Shown piece by piece: positions 38,000 through 46,482 of a DNA stretch of 64,000 bases. The stretch is from the NCBI GenBank assembly GCA_016218085.1, contig JACREY010000003.1, forward strand, positions 62,001 through 126,000. The letters are read 5' to 3'. Under the pieces are notes generated by a model. The model saw only the letters and a program-made list of their open reading frames with translations, was not told the origin of the DNA and made no database searches. A program made the position numbers and the translations under genes. Each line of letters opens with the position of its first letter. Positions within the stretch are counted from its first letter, which is position 1. The stretch is from Ignavibacteriota bacterium. GTDB lineage: Bacteria; Bacteroidota; Ignavibacteria; Tepidaquicellales; Tepidaquicellaceae.

Positions 38000-38413
38000 T
38001 CATTTGCTTATTATTTCTACAAGTCCGCTGGTTACGGTTTTTCCGAATTCGTCCAGCAGGAACACCCTGTATATACCCGGCGTTTTAAAATTCAAATCTT
38101 TGCCTTCGAAAAAAATGTATTTCATGTCGGGCTTTACATTATAATTGAATTTGCTGTAATATTTGAACGTGCCGGTATTGCAGTCATATTTATCGAACTG
38201 GATTGATACCGCGCTTAATCCGAGCTCATAGCTGCATTTTACCATTACCGTAAGATATCCAGTGGTAAACCTGTCGCTGATTCCTACTTCACCATTATCA
38301 CCGTAAGATTCACAAAGGTAAAGCACGGGACCGCTTTGAGCATAGCTGTTTGAATTAATTCCAAACAGCGAAACAAAAAGCAAAGCAAAAAAGAATAATG
38401 TTAATTTCTTCAT
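38000..38413 (-). CDS. Small secreted protein, paralog of the adjacent lipoprotein
   Basis: A 137-residue protein with a signal peptide (1-25, ending NSYAQS). The mature domain (about 110 residues) matches the C-terminal half of the upstream neighbour: LYLCESYGDNGEVGISDRFT, LTVMVKC, KYIFFEGKDLNFKTPGIYRV, and a closing GLVEIISK. This resembles an immunoglobulin-like beta-sandwich. It keeps the Cys in the LYLCE strand but has no lipobox. Family unknown to me. A strong Shine-Dalgarno sequence precedes it, and a terminator follows. Confidence 0.75.
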   Translation of the reverse strand: MKKLTLFFFALLFVSLFGINSNSYAQSGPVLYLCESYGDNGEVGISDRFTTGYLTVMVKCSYELGLSAVSIQFDKYDCNTGTFKYYSKFNYNVKPDMKYIFFEGKDLNFKTPGIYRVFLLDEFGKTVTSGLVEIISK

Positions 38414-38417
38414 TTTA

Positions 38418-38425
38418 TCTCCTTT
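38418..38425 (-). promoter_or_regulatory. Shine-Dalgarno site of the small secreted protein gene
   Basis: AAAGGAGA sits five bases before the ATG at 38413, one of the few clear ribosome binding sites in the window. Confidence 0.65.
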
Positions 38426-38460
38426 GGTCTGTGACCTTATATTAATTTAAATAAATAAAA

Positions 38461-39000
38461 CTATTTGGGAACAACTTCAACCTGACCCTCAACTATCGGA
38501 GTGCCGTCAACTTTCTGGCATACAACTTTATAAGTTCCGGGAGTTTTGAATTTAATGTTGTCGTGATCTTCGAAATAAGTATAATCCCAGTCAGCCTGCA
38601 CGCTGAAAGGAACTGTTTTTATAATTTTTTCACTGATTTCCTTTCCGTCTTCATCCTTTATTTTCGAAATCCTCAGTTCCACTTTTCCTGTGCCTAATGT
38701 TTTACCGGCAGGTCTTAAATCAACCATTACTGTTAACCATCCGGGTGTAAATCTTTTGCTTACTCCGATTTCTTCTCCGTTTTTATACTGCTCGCAGAAG
38801 TACAATTTGCTTTCAGAAGACTTTGTTTCTCTTTTTGAATCATCTTTCTTTGATTCATCTTTCTTTGTTGTCTCTTCTTTTGTTACATCATTGTCTTTCT
38901 CTTTTTTGTCAAGCTCTTTCAATTTACTGCAAGAAATTACTAAAGAAATTGCTATTAATATAGCAACCAAAAAGTTCAGTTTACCGGTAAATTTTCCCAT
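38461..39000 (-). CDS. Lipoprotein, paralog of the downstream secreted protein
   Basis: A 179-residue protein with a lipoprotein signal (lipobox VISC, Cys24), a highly charged Lys/Glu/Asp/Ser linker (about 25-65, with repeats of KDESKKDDSK type), and a C-terminal domain. The domain shares LYFCEQY, EEIGVSKRFTPGWLTVMV, YFEDHDNIKFKTPGTYKV and a GQVEVVPK ending with the adjacent gene. Likely exposed on an envelope leaflet through the flexible linker. Function unknown. The two genes are 47 bases apart in the same direction, consistent with tandem duplication. Confidence 0.78.
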   Translation of the reverse strand: MGKFTGKLNFLVAILIAISLVISCSKLKELDKKEKDNDVTKEETTKKDESKKDDSKRETKSSESKLYFCEQYKNGEEIGVSKRFTPGWLTVMVDLRPAGKTLGTGKVELRISKIKDEDGKEISEKIIKTVPFSVQADWDYTYFEDHDNIKFKTPGTYKVVCQKVDGTPIVEGQVEVVPK

Positions 39001-39064
39001 ATTTAAAATGATTTTAAGGTTAATAAAAAAAATTTTTTGAAGTTATCAATATATAATAATTTAA

Positions 39065-39931
39065 TCAAGTAATAAAGTTTAATGCAATATCGATTGATTT
39101 TACAGAGTGTGTTACGGACCCGGTTGAAATATAATCCACTCCGATTATTTTTGAATACTTGCTTATATTTGATTTATCGACTCCTCCCGAAATTTCAAGC
39201 CTGAAACTCTGTTTATTCATTAGAATTGCTTTTCTTAAATCTTTTACAGAGAAATTATCCAGCATCACTATATCGACAAGCCCTTTCCCCGAATCCAGAA
39301 TGATTTTCAGTTCTTCAAGGTTTTTTACTTCGATTTCAATTTTTAGTTCCGTTTTTTTTCTGATTTTCCTGATTTTTTTCAAAACATTTTCAATCCCGCC
39401 GTTAGCTTCTATATGATTATCTTTAATGAGAATCATATCGTACAATCCAAACCTGTGATTACCTCCGCCCCCTATTTTCACCGCAAGCTTTTCGAAAAGG
39501 CGGAAATTCGGTGTGGTTTTTCTTGTATCTATTACTTTTATGGTTTTATTGTTCAGTTTTGTTGTCAGGTAATGCACACTACTTGCAATGCCGCTCATTC
39601 TCTGAAGAATGTTCAGAGCGACCCGCTCTCCCAAAAGAAGATTTCTTGTATTGCCTTGAAGCTTAGCTAGTATGGTTCCTTTTTTCAAGGGAATCCCTTC
39701 TTTTGCAAGGCATTTGATTTTTATGTCTTTGTCTATCAGGCTGAAAACGAATTTAAAAACCTCCAGACCTGCAACAATACCTTTTTCCTTCAGGAGCAGT
39801 TCCGCCTTTGAAACCGAATTACGGTTGATGAATAAGTTTGACGTAGCATCTCCCTTTCCTACGTCTTCTTTAATAGCCTGTTTAATTATTTTTTCTGCAG
39901 ACCAGAAATTAAAATATTTATAATAATCCAT
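39065..39931 (-). CDS. nadC: Nicotinate-nucleotide pyrophosphorylase (carboxylating)
   Basis: Turns quinolinate and PRPP into nicotinate mononucleotide in NAD synthesis. The 288-residue length is standard. Motifs: EDVGKGDATSNLF near the start, LNILQRMSGIAS near residue 106, VIDTRKTTPNFRLFEKLAVKIGGG near 133, and LIKDNHI near 166. The C-terminal part contains IEIEVKNLEE and LEISGGV. The gene's first base overlaps the stop of the thioesterase gene, so the pair is translationally coupled. Other NAD genes (nadA, nadB) are not in the window. Confidence 0.96.
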   Translation of the reverse strand: MDYYKYFNFWSAEKIIKQAIKEDVGKGDATSNLFINRNSVSKAELLLKEKGIVAGLEVFKFVFSLIDKDIKIKCLAKEGIPLKKGTILAKLQGNTRNLLLGERVALNILQRMSGIASSVHYLTTKLNNKTIKVIDTRKTTPNFRLFEKLAVKIGGGGNHRFGLYDMILIKDNHIEANGGIENVLKKIRKIRKKTELKIEIEVKNLEELKIILDSGKGLVDIVMLDNFSVKDLRKAILMNKQSFRLEISGGVDKSNISKYSKIIGVDYISTGSVTHSVKSIDIALNFIT

Positions 39932-40332
39932 TACAGTTTACCCTCCAGTAGTTTTAAAAGTTTTTGAGGCGGACGCACGGGCTTTAGTTTCTTAAAATCC
40001 ACAAAACTGTGAACCGTAAAACCTTCCGCAATTTTCCTCTCATCAACATATAGTTCGTAGTCAATTTTTATTTTTACGGACGGCATTTTTTTCAATGATG
40101 ATTTAATCACTATTACATCATCGTAGTATGCAGGGAAGATATATTTGCAGTTAGCTTCTATTAGAGGAAGGGCAATATTATCAGCTTCCATATTTTTATA
40201 GATATATCCTATGCTTCTGAGCAGGTCTGTCCTGCCGAGTTCAAAATATTCAAGATACCTTGAATTATTCACTATACCCATTTTATCGGTATGGGCATAC
40301 AAAACTCTGACTTTTGATTCTGATATTATCAT
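39931..40332 (-). CDS. Acyl-CoA thioesterase, YbgC-like hotdog fold
   Basis: A 133-residue single-domain hotdog protein. The motif YAHTDKMGIVNNSRYLEYFE near residues 11-30 is the catalytic signature of the 4HBT/YbgC group, with the Asp at the usual place. It should hydrolyse acyl-CoA or acyl-ACP thioesters, with unknown chain preference. It lies between the FAD oxidase (13 bases upstream) and nadC (one-base overlap), forming a three-gene unit of no obvious common pathway. Confidence 0.87.
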   Translation of the reverse strand: MIISESKVRVLYAHTDKMGIVNNSRYLEYFELGRTDLLRSIGYIYKNMEADNIALPLIEANCKYIFPAYYDDVIVIKSSLKKMPSVKIKIDYELYVDERKIAEGFTVHSFVDFKKLKPVRPPQKLLKLLEGKL

Positions 40333-40345
40333 TTAAAAAAATTTC

Positions 40346-41740
40346 TTATGGAAATATCTTTCCGGGATTTAATATGTTGTTCGGATCGAATGTTTTTTTA
40401 ATTTTCTTCATTAGTTCTATCTGTTCGGCACTTAGAGCAATCGGCAGGTATTTCTTCTGAGAATATCCGATGCCGTGTTCGCCTGAAATCATTCCGCCCA
40501 GTGATACCGTAAGCCTGAAGATTTCCTCGACCGCCTTTTCAACTTTATTATTCCATTCTTCATCAGACAAATCTTTCTTCAGTATATTCACATGAAGGTT
40601 GCCGTCACCCGCATGTCCGTAAAAAATTATTGTAATATTATATTTTTCAGAAATTTTTTTAATCCCATCAGCCAGCGCAGGCAGACTGTATCTCGGAACG
40701 ACTGTATCTTCTTCCTTATAAGTCGAAATCGCCTTTACGGCTTCGCCCACGCTTCTCCTTAGCGCCCAGAGGTCTTCCATTTTCTGCCTGTCTTCTGCAA
40801 GGATAATATCGGTAACTCCGAATTTTTCGGCAACTGAAGCAATTTTTTCTACTTCTTCATTTAAAACATTTTCATTATTTCCGTCTAACTCTATCAACAG
40901 CATCGCATCCGCATCTGAATTCGGAAAAGGCTTGCCGAGATGATTTTCTGCGGCTTTAACAGCATCTTTAGTTAAAAACTCAAGCGCCGAAGGAACAAGT
41001 CCTGCTTTGTAAAATTCCGCTACGGATGAAATACAACTTTCCACACTGCCAAAAGCTGTTAAAAGTACTTTTTTAAATTTCGGGAGACTTAATATTTTGA
41101 ATATTATCTTTGTAACAATGCCAAGTGTTCCTTCACTCCCGACAATAAGCTGCGAAAGGTTGTAACCCGTCACATTTTTAATTGTTCTTGCACCGGCATT
41201 TATTATTTCTCCAGTAGGAGTGATAAACTCAAGACCAAGGACGTAATCCTTCGTAGTGCCGTATTTGGCGGCTCTTGGACCTCCGGAGCATTCGGCTATA
41301 TTTCCTCCGAGAAAACAGCTTCCCCGCGACGCAGGGTCAACAGGGTAGAAAAGTCCTTTTGATTCCAGTGTTTCCTGAAAAATCTGTGTAATAACTCCAG
41401 GTTCAACAACAGCCTGAAAATTATTTTCATCAATTTCAATAATTCTGTTAAACCGCTCCATAGACAGGCAAATGCCGCCTTCTACGTGAAGCGCACCGCC
41501 TGATAGCCCCGTGCCCCCTCCTCTGGGTATTACAGGTATAAGTTTTTCATTTGCGAGTTTTACAATCCTTGAGATTTGTTCTGCGGAATCCGGTTTCACA
41601 ACTGCTTCTGGTGGAAAAACGAAATCTTCAGTCTCATCCTTTGAATATTTTTCCAGGGATTCGGAATCAGTAAATACAAATTCTTTACCAACTATATCCG
41701 CAAGTTTTCCCAGTATTTCGGAATCAATTTTATTATACAT
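40346..41740 (-). CDS. FAD-linked oxidase, GlcD/D-lactate dehydrogenase family
   Basis: Oxidises a 2-hydroxy acid such as glycolate or D-lactate. The 464-residue protein has the FAD-binding PCMH domain (VIPRGGGTGLSGGALHVEGG near 68-87, VEPGVITQ, ECSGGPRAAKYGTTKDYVLG) and the C-terminal FAD-oxidase domain (FYGHAGDGNLHVNI near 375-388, then SGEHGIGYSQKKYL near 422-435). Length fits GlcD. The GlcE and GlcF partners are absent, so it may act alone like D-2-hydroxyglutarate or D-lactate dehydrogenases; substrate not assignable. It is the first gene of the unit with the thioesterase and nadC. Confidence 0.93.
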   Translation of the reverse strand: MYNKIDSEILGKLADIVGKEFVFTDSESLEKYSKDETEDFVFPPEAVVKPDSAEQISRIVKLANEKLIPVIPRGGGTGLSGGALHVEGGICLSMERFNRIIEIDENNFQAVVEPGVITQIFQETLESKGLFYPVDPASRGSCFLGGNIAECSGGPRAAKYGTTKDYVLGLEFITPTGEIINAGARTIKNVTGYNLSQLIVGSEGTLGIVTKIIFKILSLPKFKKVLLTAFGSVESCISSVAEFYKAGLVPSALEFLTKDAVKAAENHLGKPFPNSDADAMLLIELDGNNENVLNEEVEKIASVAEKFGVTDIILAEDRQKMEDLWALRRSVGEAVKAISTYKEEDTVVPRYSLPALADGIKKISEKYNITIIFYGHAGDGNLHVNILKKDLSDEEWNNKVEKAVEEIFRLTVSLGGMISGEHGIGYSQKKYLPIALSAEQIELMKKIKKTFDPNNILNPGKIFP

Positions 41741-41765
41741 ATTTTAAAAATATAAAAAATTGATT

Positions 41766-41827
41766 AGAGATTATAGTTAATTTATAAGATTCTTAAGATT
41801 TGTAAGATTTGTAAAATTCATGAGATT
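41766..41827. repeat. Short AT-rich word repeat (AAGATTTGTA type)
   Basis: The words TTCTTAAGATTTGTAAGATTTGT and related repeats of about ten bases fill this stretch upstream of the FAD oxidase gene. The reverse-complement words recur at 42102-42170 and near 9600-9645. Confidence 0.6.
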
Positions 41828-41868
41828 CAAATAACAACAAAAAACTCAGTAGGTTAAAGAACGCCGTG

Positions 41869-42103
41869 ACAGGAGACCAATATTTGTAACAAGCATAATT
41901 AATTTTATTCGACTCCTAAAGGAGTCGTTATTTTTCATTTTCTACTGTTACTAATATTCGACACCTAAAGAGGTCTATCCTAAAAAGGAATGCGTTAGGA
42001 GTCCAATATTTATAACAATTTCCCAAAATAATAAGGACTCCGTCAGGAGTTTAATATTTGTAACAATTTCCCAAAATAAAAAAGGACTCCGTTAGGAGTC
42101 CTT
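41869..42103. repeat. Cluster of palindromic GGAGTC repeats
   Basis: At least five related units occur: GACAGGAGACCAATATTTGTAA at 41869, the perfect palindrome CGACTCCTAAAGGAGTCG at 41910-41927, a decayed copy at 41959-41975 (CGACACCTAAAGAGGTC), GTTAGGAGTCCAATATTTAT at 41994, and two nearly identical 47-base tandem units at about 42006-42052 and 42053-42100. Each of those contains AATATTT, TAACAATTTCCCAAAATA and GGACTCCG. This resembles dispersed REP-like or MITE-like intergenic repeats. The last palindrome doubles as a terminator. Confidence 0.8.
42082..42103 (-). terminator. Palindromic terminator after the sorting-domain protein gene
   Basis: AAGGACTCC and GGAGTCCTT form a 9-bp stem with a four-base loop. 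On the minus strand six T follow at once. It lies 67 bases past the 42170-43219 stop and belongs to the local GGAGTC repeat family. Confidence 0.75.
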
Positions 42104-42170
42104 AATCTTACAAATCTTATAAATCTTAAGAATCTTATAAATCGTAAGAATCTTATAAAAATTCTAATCT
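42102..42170. repeat. AATCTTA word array
   Basis: About seven copies of (A)AATCTTA with 9-11 base spacing (TTAATCTTACAAATCTTATAAATCTTAAG and so on) run up to the end of the sorting-domain gene. Simple AT-rich repeat; role unknown. Confidence 0.7.
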
Positions 42171-43219
42171 TATTTTACAAGCATTAATTTCTTAACGTCA
42201 GAGAAATATTTACCGTCGTTTGAACTAAGTTCAAGTTTATAGAAATACATTCCTGAAGTTAATTTTGAACCGTCGAATTGGACTAAATACTCGCCTGTGT
42301 TTAATTCATTATTAACTAGAGTTTGTACCTGCTGACCTAATGTGTTATAAACCGATAGTTTTGCAAATCCGTTTGACGGAACTGAGAATTTAATGTTTGT
42401 TACCGGATTGAAGGGATTAGGATAGTTCTGGGATAAAGAGAACTTGTCCGCTACTGTGCTGATATTTTTTATTCCCACCATGCTAGTCCAACCGGTAGCA
42501 ACGCTTATTCCATCGATAACAATTGTCGGTGAAGAAGCTGCCGAACCTTGTCTCAGACCAAGTCTTCCAAGACTTGTTGCATCATTTACTGTTCCTGTTA
42601 CAGGTCCTAAAGTAGGAGTTGAGGGCTCTGTCGAAGGGAATGAGGTATTAAACACGTAGAAGCTCATTTCATCGTCAGTTGTTGAAGCAGTATTGAATTT
42701 ATATTTAAATACAACACAGTAAGTTGTATGAAGCTGATAAATATTTGTTGTGTAAACAATTGGTCCGCCCGATGCGGCTCCTTTGCTGATTCCGAACAGT
42801 AATCCTACACCTGCTGTATCTTTTATGTAAAATCTGCTTGTATAAAGTGTCGTTGAAGAAGGTGGCAGTAAAGCAATAAAATAGTCTCCGGTTTTAACGG
42901 TATCAACGTTAATCATAAAAGATACATAAACTGAACCGGATGAAATACTGTCACCCGAAAATTGTTTATAATAATCTTCACCGGTGCTGCTCATTCTTCC
43001 CGAAAGTCCGATTCCGGATAATGCATAATTAGGGAATGTTAATCCAGGCGATACAACCCTGATTGGATTTGTTGGTCCACCGCTGAATGAGGTCCAACCG
43101 TGTGAACCGAGAGTATCGTTTAATGTATAATTAAAGTTCTCAGTCAGTCTGCTCTGAGCATTTGCGCCCAGATATAAAATAAAGACAAAAATAGCTATAA
43201 CAGAAATTTTTAGTTTCAT
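42170..43219 (-). CDS. Secreted protein with type IX secretion sorting domain
   Basis: A 349-residue protein: signal peptide (1-21, ending GANAQS), a central beta-sandwich-like domain of about 230 residues starting RLTENFNYTLNDTLGSHGWTS (a laminin-G/concanavalin-like opening often seen in cell-surface proteins), then a type A sorting domain (about 265-349) with LSQNYPNPFNPVTNIKFSV, LSVYNTLGQQVQTLVN and SGMYFYKLEL. Exported across the outer membrane by the type IX system and likely surface-bound. The binding target is unknown. Single-gene unit. Confidence 0.9.
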   Translation of the reverse strand: MKLKISVIAIFVFILYLGANAQSRLTENFNYTLNDTLGSHGWTSFSGGPTNPIRVVSPGLTFPNYALSGIGLSGRMSSTGEDYYKQFSGDSISSGSVYVSFMINVDTVKTGDYFIALLPPSSTTLYTSRFYIKDTAGVGLLFGISKGAASGGPIVYTTNIYQLHTTYCVVFKYKFNTASTTDDEMSFYVFNTSFPSTEPSTPTLGPVTGTVNDATSLGRLGLRQGSAASSPTIVIDGISVATGWTSMVGIKNISTVADKFSLSQNYPNPFNPVTNIKFSVPSNGFAKLSVYNTLGQQVQTLVNNELNTGEYLVQFDGSKLTSGMYFYKLELSSNDGKYFSDVKKLMLVK

Positions 43220-43400
43220 AATGTTAATTTATTTAATTTTTTAAGATTGATTTAATTTACAATGTTTTTTATTAAAAATCTATACAAATGAAATCCAAAA
43301 TTAAAAGGACTCATACATATAAGTTCTTTTATTACAATATATTAATCTAATAAACCGATATTAACAAAATACTATCTCCGGATTAATAAATCATAATATT

Positions 43401-44708
43401 TTATCGCCCAATTCCATAATAAACGAATTTTTTTTCTTTGAGAAGTCTGGGATTGTATATATTTCTTCCGTCGAATATTACCGGGGTTTTCATAAGCGAT
43501 TTCATTTTATCAAAATCTGGTTTCCGGAATTCGTTCCATTCCGTCAATACTACCAGGGCATCTGTGTCTTTCAGAGAATCATAATAGTTTTCAAAAAACT
43601 TTACTTTTCCGGATCTTCTTTTCAAAACCGATTTTGCTTTTTCGATTGCAACGGGATCCGTAAGATTCAGCATTGCTCCGTCTTCAAGAATTTTTTTTGC
43701 AATCTCAACTGCGGGAGATTCACGAATGTCATCTGTCTTTGGTTTAAAGGACAAACCCCAAACAGCAAATTTTCTTCCGTTTAATTTTTCGCCGAAATGT
43801 CTTTTAATTTTCTGCAGAAGAATTGCTTTTTGCCTTTCATTAATTTCTTCGACTGCCTTTAAAAGCTTAAAGTCTACCTGATTTTCATCACCGGTTTTTA
43901 TAAGTGAATTTAAATCATTTGAAAAACAACTTCCTCCGTATCCTACTCCCGCAAATAAATATCTTTCCCCTATCCTGCTGTCGGAACCAATCCCCGCCCT
44001 CACAGAATCAATATTTGCTCCCGTTTTTTCGCAAAGCAATGCAATTTCGTTCATAAAGGAAATTCTGGATGCCAGCATTGCATTAGCCGCATATTTAGAA
44101 AGCTCAGCGCTCCGCTCATCCATAACGATAATCCTGTTGGATGTCCTCATAAATGCTGAATACAGTTCCTTAAGGATTTCAGATGCCCTTACGGATGAGG
44201 AGCCGATAATTATTCTGTCCGGAGACATAAAATCAGTTACTGCATTTCCTTCCTTTAAAAATTCCGGATTATAAGCATAACTGATTTTAAACTCATTGCA
44301 GGTTTTGAGGATGGTTTTTATTTTTTCACCTGAGCCCAAAGGAATAGTGCTTTTTACAACTATTAATTTGTTTTCAGTTACGGATTTAAGAAAATCTTTT
44401 AATACTTCGAGTATCAGGCTTATATCCGAATAATCCTCATCTTTTTGCCGGGAAGGGAGGCATATAAAAACGATTTCCGAATGCAGTGCAACTTCGGCAA
44501 GACCGGTTGTAAACCTAATCCTGCTTTCTTTTAAATTCTTTTTCAGAAGTTCATCAAGCAGAGGTTCGTAAATAGTACTTACTCCGTTTTTTAGATTTTC
44601 TATTAAAACAGAATTATTATCCATGCAAATAACATCATTGCCGCTTTCGGCAAAACAGGTTCCGGCAACAAGTCCGACATAGCCAGTCCCGATTATTCCT
44701 AATTTCAT
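43401..44708 (-). CDS. UDP-glucose/GDP-mannose dehydrogenase family protein
   Basis: NAD-dependent oxidation of a nucleotide sugar to its uronic acid. The 435-residue protein has an N-terminal Rossmann motif (GIIGTGYVGLVAG), the middle-domain helix with catalytic Lys (LSKYAANAMLASRISFMNE), the thiolate motif GVGYGGSCFSND with Cys261, and a C-terminal AVWGLSFKPKTDDIRESP segment. This is closest to UDP-glucose 6-dehydrogenase. The usual CFPKD is CFSND here; the Cys and Asp are kept while Pro-Lys is replaced. Overlaps the upstream membrane-protein gene by four bases, so they are co-translated; together they suggest surface glycan or lipid modification. Confidence 0.9.
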   Translation of the reverse strand: MKLGIIGTGYVGLVAGTCFAESGNDVICMDNNSVLIENLKNGVSTIYEPLLDELLKKNLKESRIRFTTGLAEVALHSEIVFICLPSRQKDEDYSDISLILEVLKDFLKSVTENKLIVVKSTIPLGSGEKIKTILKTCNEFKISYAYNPEFLKEGNAVTDFMSPDRIIIGSSSVRASEILKELYSAFMRTSNRIIVMDERSAELSKYAANAMLASRISFMNEIALLCEKTGANIDSVRAGIGSDSRIGERYLFAGVGYGGSCFSNDLNSLIKTGDENQVDFKLLKAVEEINERQKAILLQKIKRHFGEKLNGRKFAVWGLSFKPKTDDIRESPAVEIAKKILEDGAMLNLTDPVAIEKAKSVLKRRSGKVKFFENYYDSLKDTDALVVLTEWNEFRKPDFDKMKSLMKTPVIFDGRNIYNPRLLKEKKFVYYGIGR

Positions 44709-45712
44709 AATCCGGAATTAAATTTGAAGTTCTCTTTGATGGAATAATAAAAACCGATTGATAAAAGTGTAATGAATCCGAGAAGATGGCTTACAGTGGC
44801 ATAGCCGAGAGCAGTTTCCGCGCTGACACCGAAAATATTAACAAGTGCCATTTTAGTAAAAAGGTGAAATGTGCCCGCAGAATTTCCGGGCAGAGGCAGA
44901 GTCTGAGCGAAAGACATTAAAGTTAAAACAAGGTTTGCATCAATAAATCTCAGATGAATATCAAAAGCATAAAATGCAGTATAGGTTGCCATGGCATAAG
45001 ACATCCACAGCGCAACAGTCAGCAGAAATATTTTAAAATAATATTTCGGATATTTTATGAATAGAAATCCGTTTATCAGTGAAATAAAAATTTTGTGGAT
45101 TTTTTCCTGATACTTCGCAGGCAGAATTTTTGAAGTTATTTTTTCAACTATTGCTTCCGTTTTTTCAAGATTAAAAAGCATAATTACCACGAACAACACA
45201 AATAATAAAATACCTATTGAAAAGTAAAGAGATATCATTTCGATATTGAATTCACCGAATGTATCTGAAATTTTCTGTCTGTAATACATTATACACAACC
45301 CAAACACAATAAACATGGAAAGCATGTCGAAAATTCTTTCAACTACAATAGTCCCGAAAGCTGATGCCCTTGAAATGTTTTCTTTTTTAGCTAGCAGCAC
45401 CGGTCTGGAAACCTCCCCTGCTCTGGGAATCAGTGCATTCATCATATATCCAATCATAACAGTGGAAAAAAGATTTTTCACACTGATATTTTCTTTCAGA
45501 GGATTAAGAAGGTACTTCCATCTCAATGCCCTTATATAACTGCCGAAAACCGCACCTATTAATGTCCCGAGAATTGCATACAGGTATTTTGTCTTCTCGA
45601 GCTCTGATATGAGTCCGTTAAAATCAATTCCCTTGAATGCCAGATACATGAAGAATACAAGTAAACCAGTAAGCACGGAAAAGCGAATTATTTTCTTAAA
45701 TTTTGACATCAA
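44705..45712 (-). CDS. Flippase-like / lysylphosphatidylglycerol synthase TM-domain protein
   Basis: A 335-residue integral membrane protein with about 7-8 helices. The arrangement LRALRWKYLLNPL near residue 65, IPRAGEVSRPVLLAKKENISRASAFGTIVVERIFDM near 95-130, and LPLPGNSAGTFHLF near 275 matches the UPF0104/AglD_2-like family related to the membrane domain of MprF. Its members are thought to move or modify lipid-linked substrates. No aminoacyltransferase domain is attached. Co-translated with the nucleotide-sugar dehydrogenase, so a lipid-linked sugar is a reasonable but unproven substrate. Confidence 0.85.
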   Translation of the reverse strand: MMSKFKKIIRFSVLTGLLVFFMYLAFKGIDFNGLISELEKTKYLYAILGTLIGAVFGSYIRALRWKYLLNPLKENISVKNLFSTVMIGYMMNALIPRAGEVSRPVLLAKKENISRASAFGTIVVERIFDMLSMFIVFGLCIMYYRQKISDTFGEFNIEMISLYFSIGILLFVLFVVIMLFNLEKTEAIVEKITSKILPAKYQEKIHKIFISLINGFLFIKYPKYYFKIFLLTVALWMSYAMATYTAFYAFDIHLRFIDANLVLTLMSFAQTLPLPGNSAGTFHLFTKMALVNIFGVSAETALGYATVSHLLGFITLLSIGFYYSIKENFKFNSGL

Positions 45713-45790
45713 TAATGCCTGAAATCAAGGGAGAAAATTATAAAAAATATTTAACAGAATTTAATATGCGGGAAAACAGCACAAAATTCA

Positions 45791-46417
45791 TTAGCGTAAA
45801 TCGATAACCTCAACCCCTTCCGGAGGTGAGAAAGTAAACTTAGATGAACTTAATCCGGCATCAAGCGTGATTTTCTTCAGTGAATATGTAGTGCCGGATT
45901 CGGATGAATTAATTGTAATCTTCCGAATTAGATTATCTTCCTTATCCACCCATATTTTTGCAGACTTAACGGAGCCTTTATGCCTGGGTGTCAGCTTTAA
46001 AATGTAGCACTCGATTCCGGATACCGTTTCTGTTCCTTCGAGGTCGGAATAAAAATTTTCCGGGTAGCTGAAAAGGAATTTATTCGGCGAAAAAGTATTA
46101 CCGTCGTTTTTATAGTTATCGATTACAACCTGTTTCTTTTTTTTGGAGTAAGACCAGGATGTAACACCATCCGTTACAATTACTTCGTTCTTGGATTCTA
46201 TCCTGTATTTATCTTCCTTTTGAATATAAATCGTTCCCGAAGAAGATTGCGAACTGCCAGAAGAATATTTTACAGACTGTGAAAATGTTGCCTGTGCGTC
46301 TTTTATTGTGTTATATTTCGACTGGACTTTTTTAATTATTTCCTGTGCGTCCTGTGCAAAACTGATATTTGCCAATAATAATGAGAGAATAAGAACAGAA
46401 TATTTTAATGGTTTCAT
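45791..46417 (-). CDS. lolA: LolA-family outer-membrane lipoprotein carrier
   Basis: Periplasmic chaperone that ferries lipoproteins from the inner to the outer membrane. The 208-residue protein has a signal peptide (1-21, ending ISFAQD) and the LolA opening AQEIIKKVQSKYNTIKDAQATFSQSV, then IYIQKEDKYRIES, VTDGVTSWSYSK and a closing FTFSPPEGVEVIDL. Length fits LolA (about 200). LolA is plausible given the many lipoproteins in the window. It lies in a run with the DUF3108 and S41 protease genes, all envelope proteins. Confidence 0.88.
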   Translation of the reverse strand: MKPLKYSVLILSLLLANISFAQDAQEIIKKVQSKYNTIKDAQATFSQSVKYSSGSSQSSSGTIYIQKEDKYRIESKNEVIVTDGVTSWSYSKKKKQVVIDNYKNDGNTFSPNKFLFSYPENFYSDLEGTETVSGIECYILKLTPRHKGSVKSAKIWVDKEDNLIRKITINSSESGTTYSLKKITLDAGLSSSKFTFSPPEGVEVIDLR

Positions 46418-46482
46418 CTTAATTATTAATTTTATATGATATTATTTAAGTTAATCAATAATAGATTTTTTTTCAATTCAAA

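Noticed and set aside
38000-39000. Toxin-antitoxin or effector-immunity pair
   Set aside because: Both genes encode exported paralogs of the same fold, which does not fit either system.
41869-42103. CRISPR array
   Set aside because: The repeat units are palindromic, unequal in spacing and lack unique spacers of constant length.
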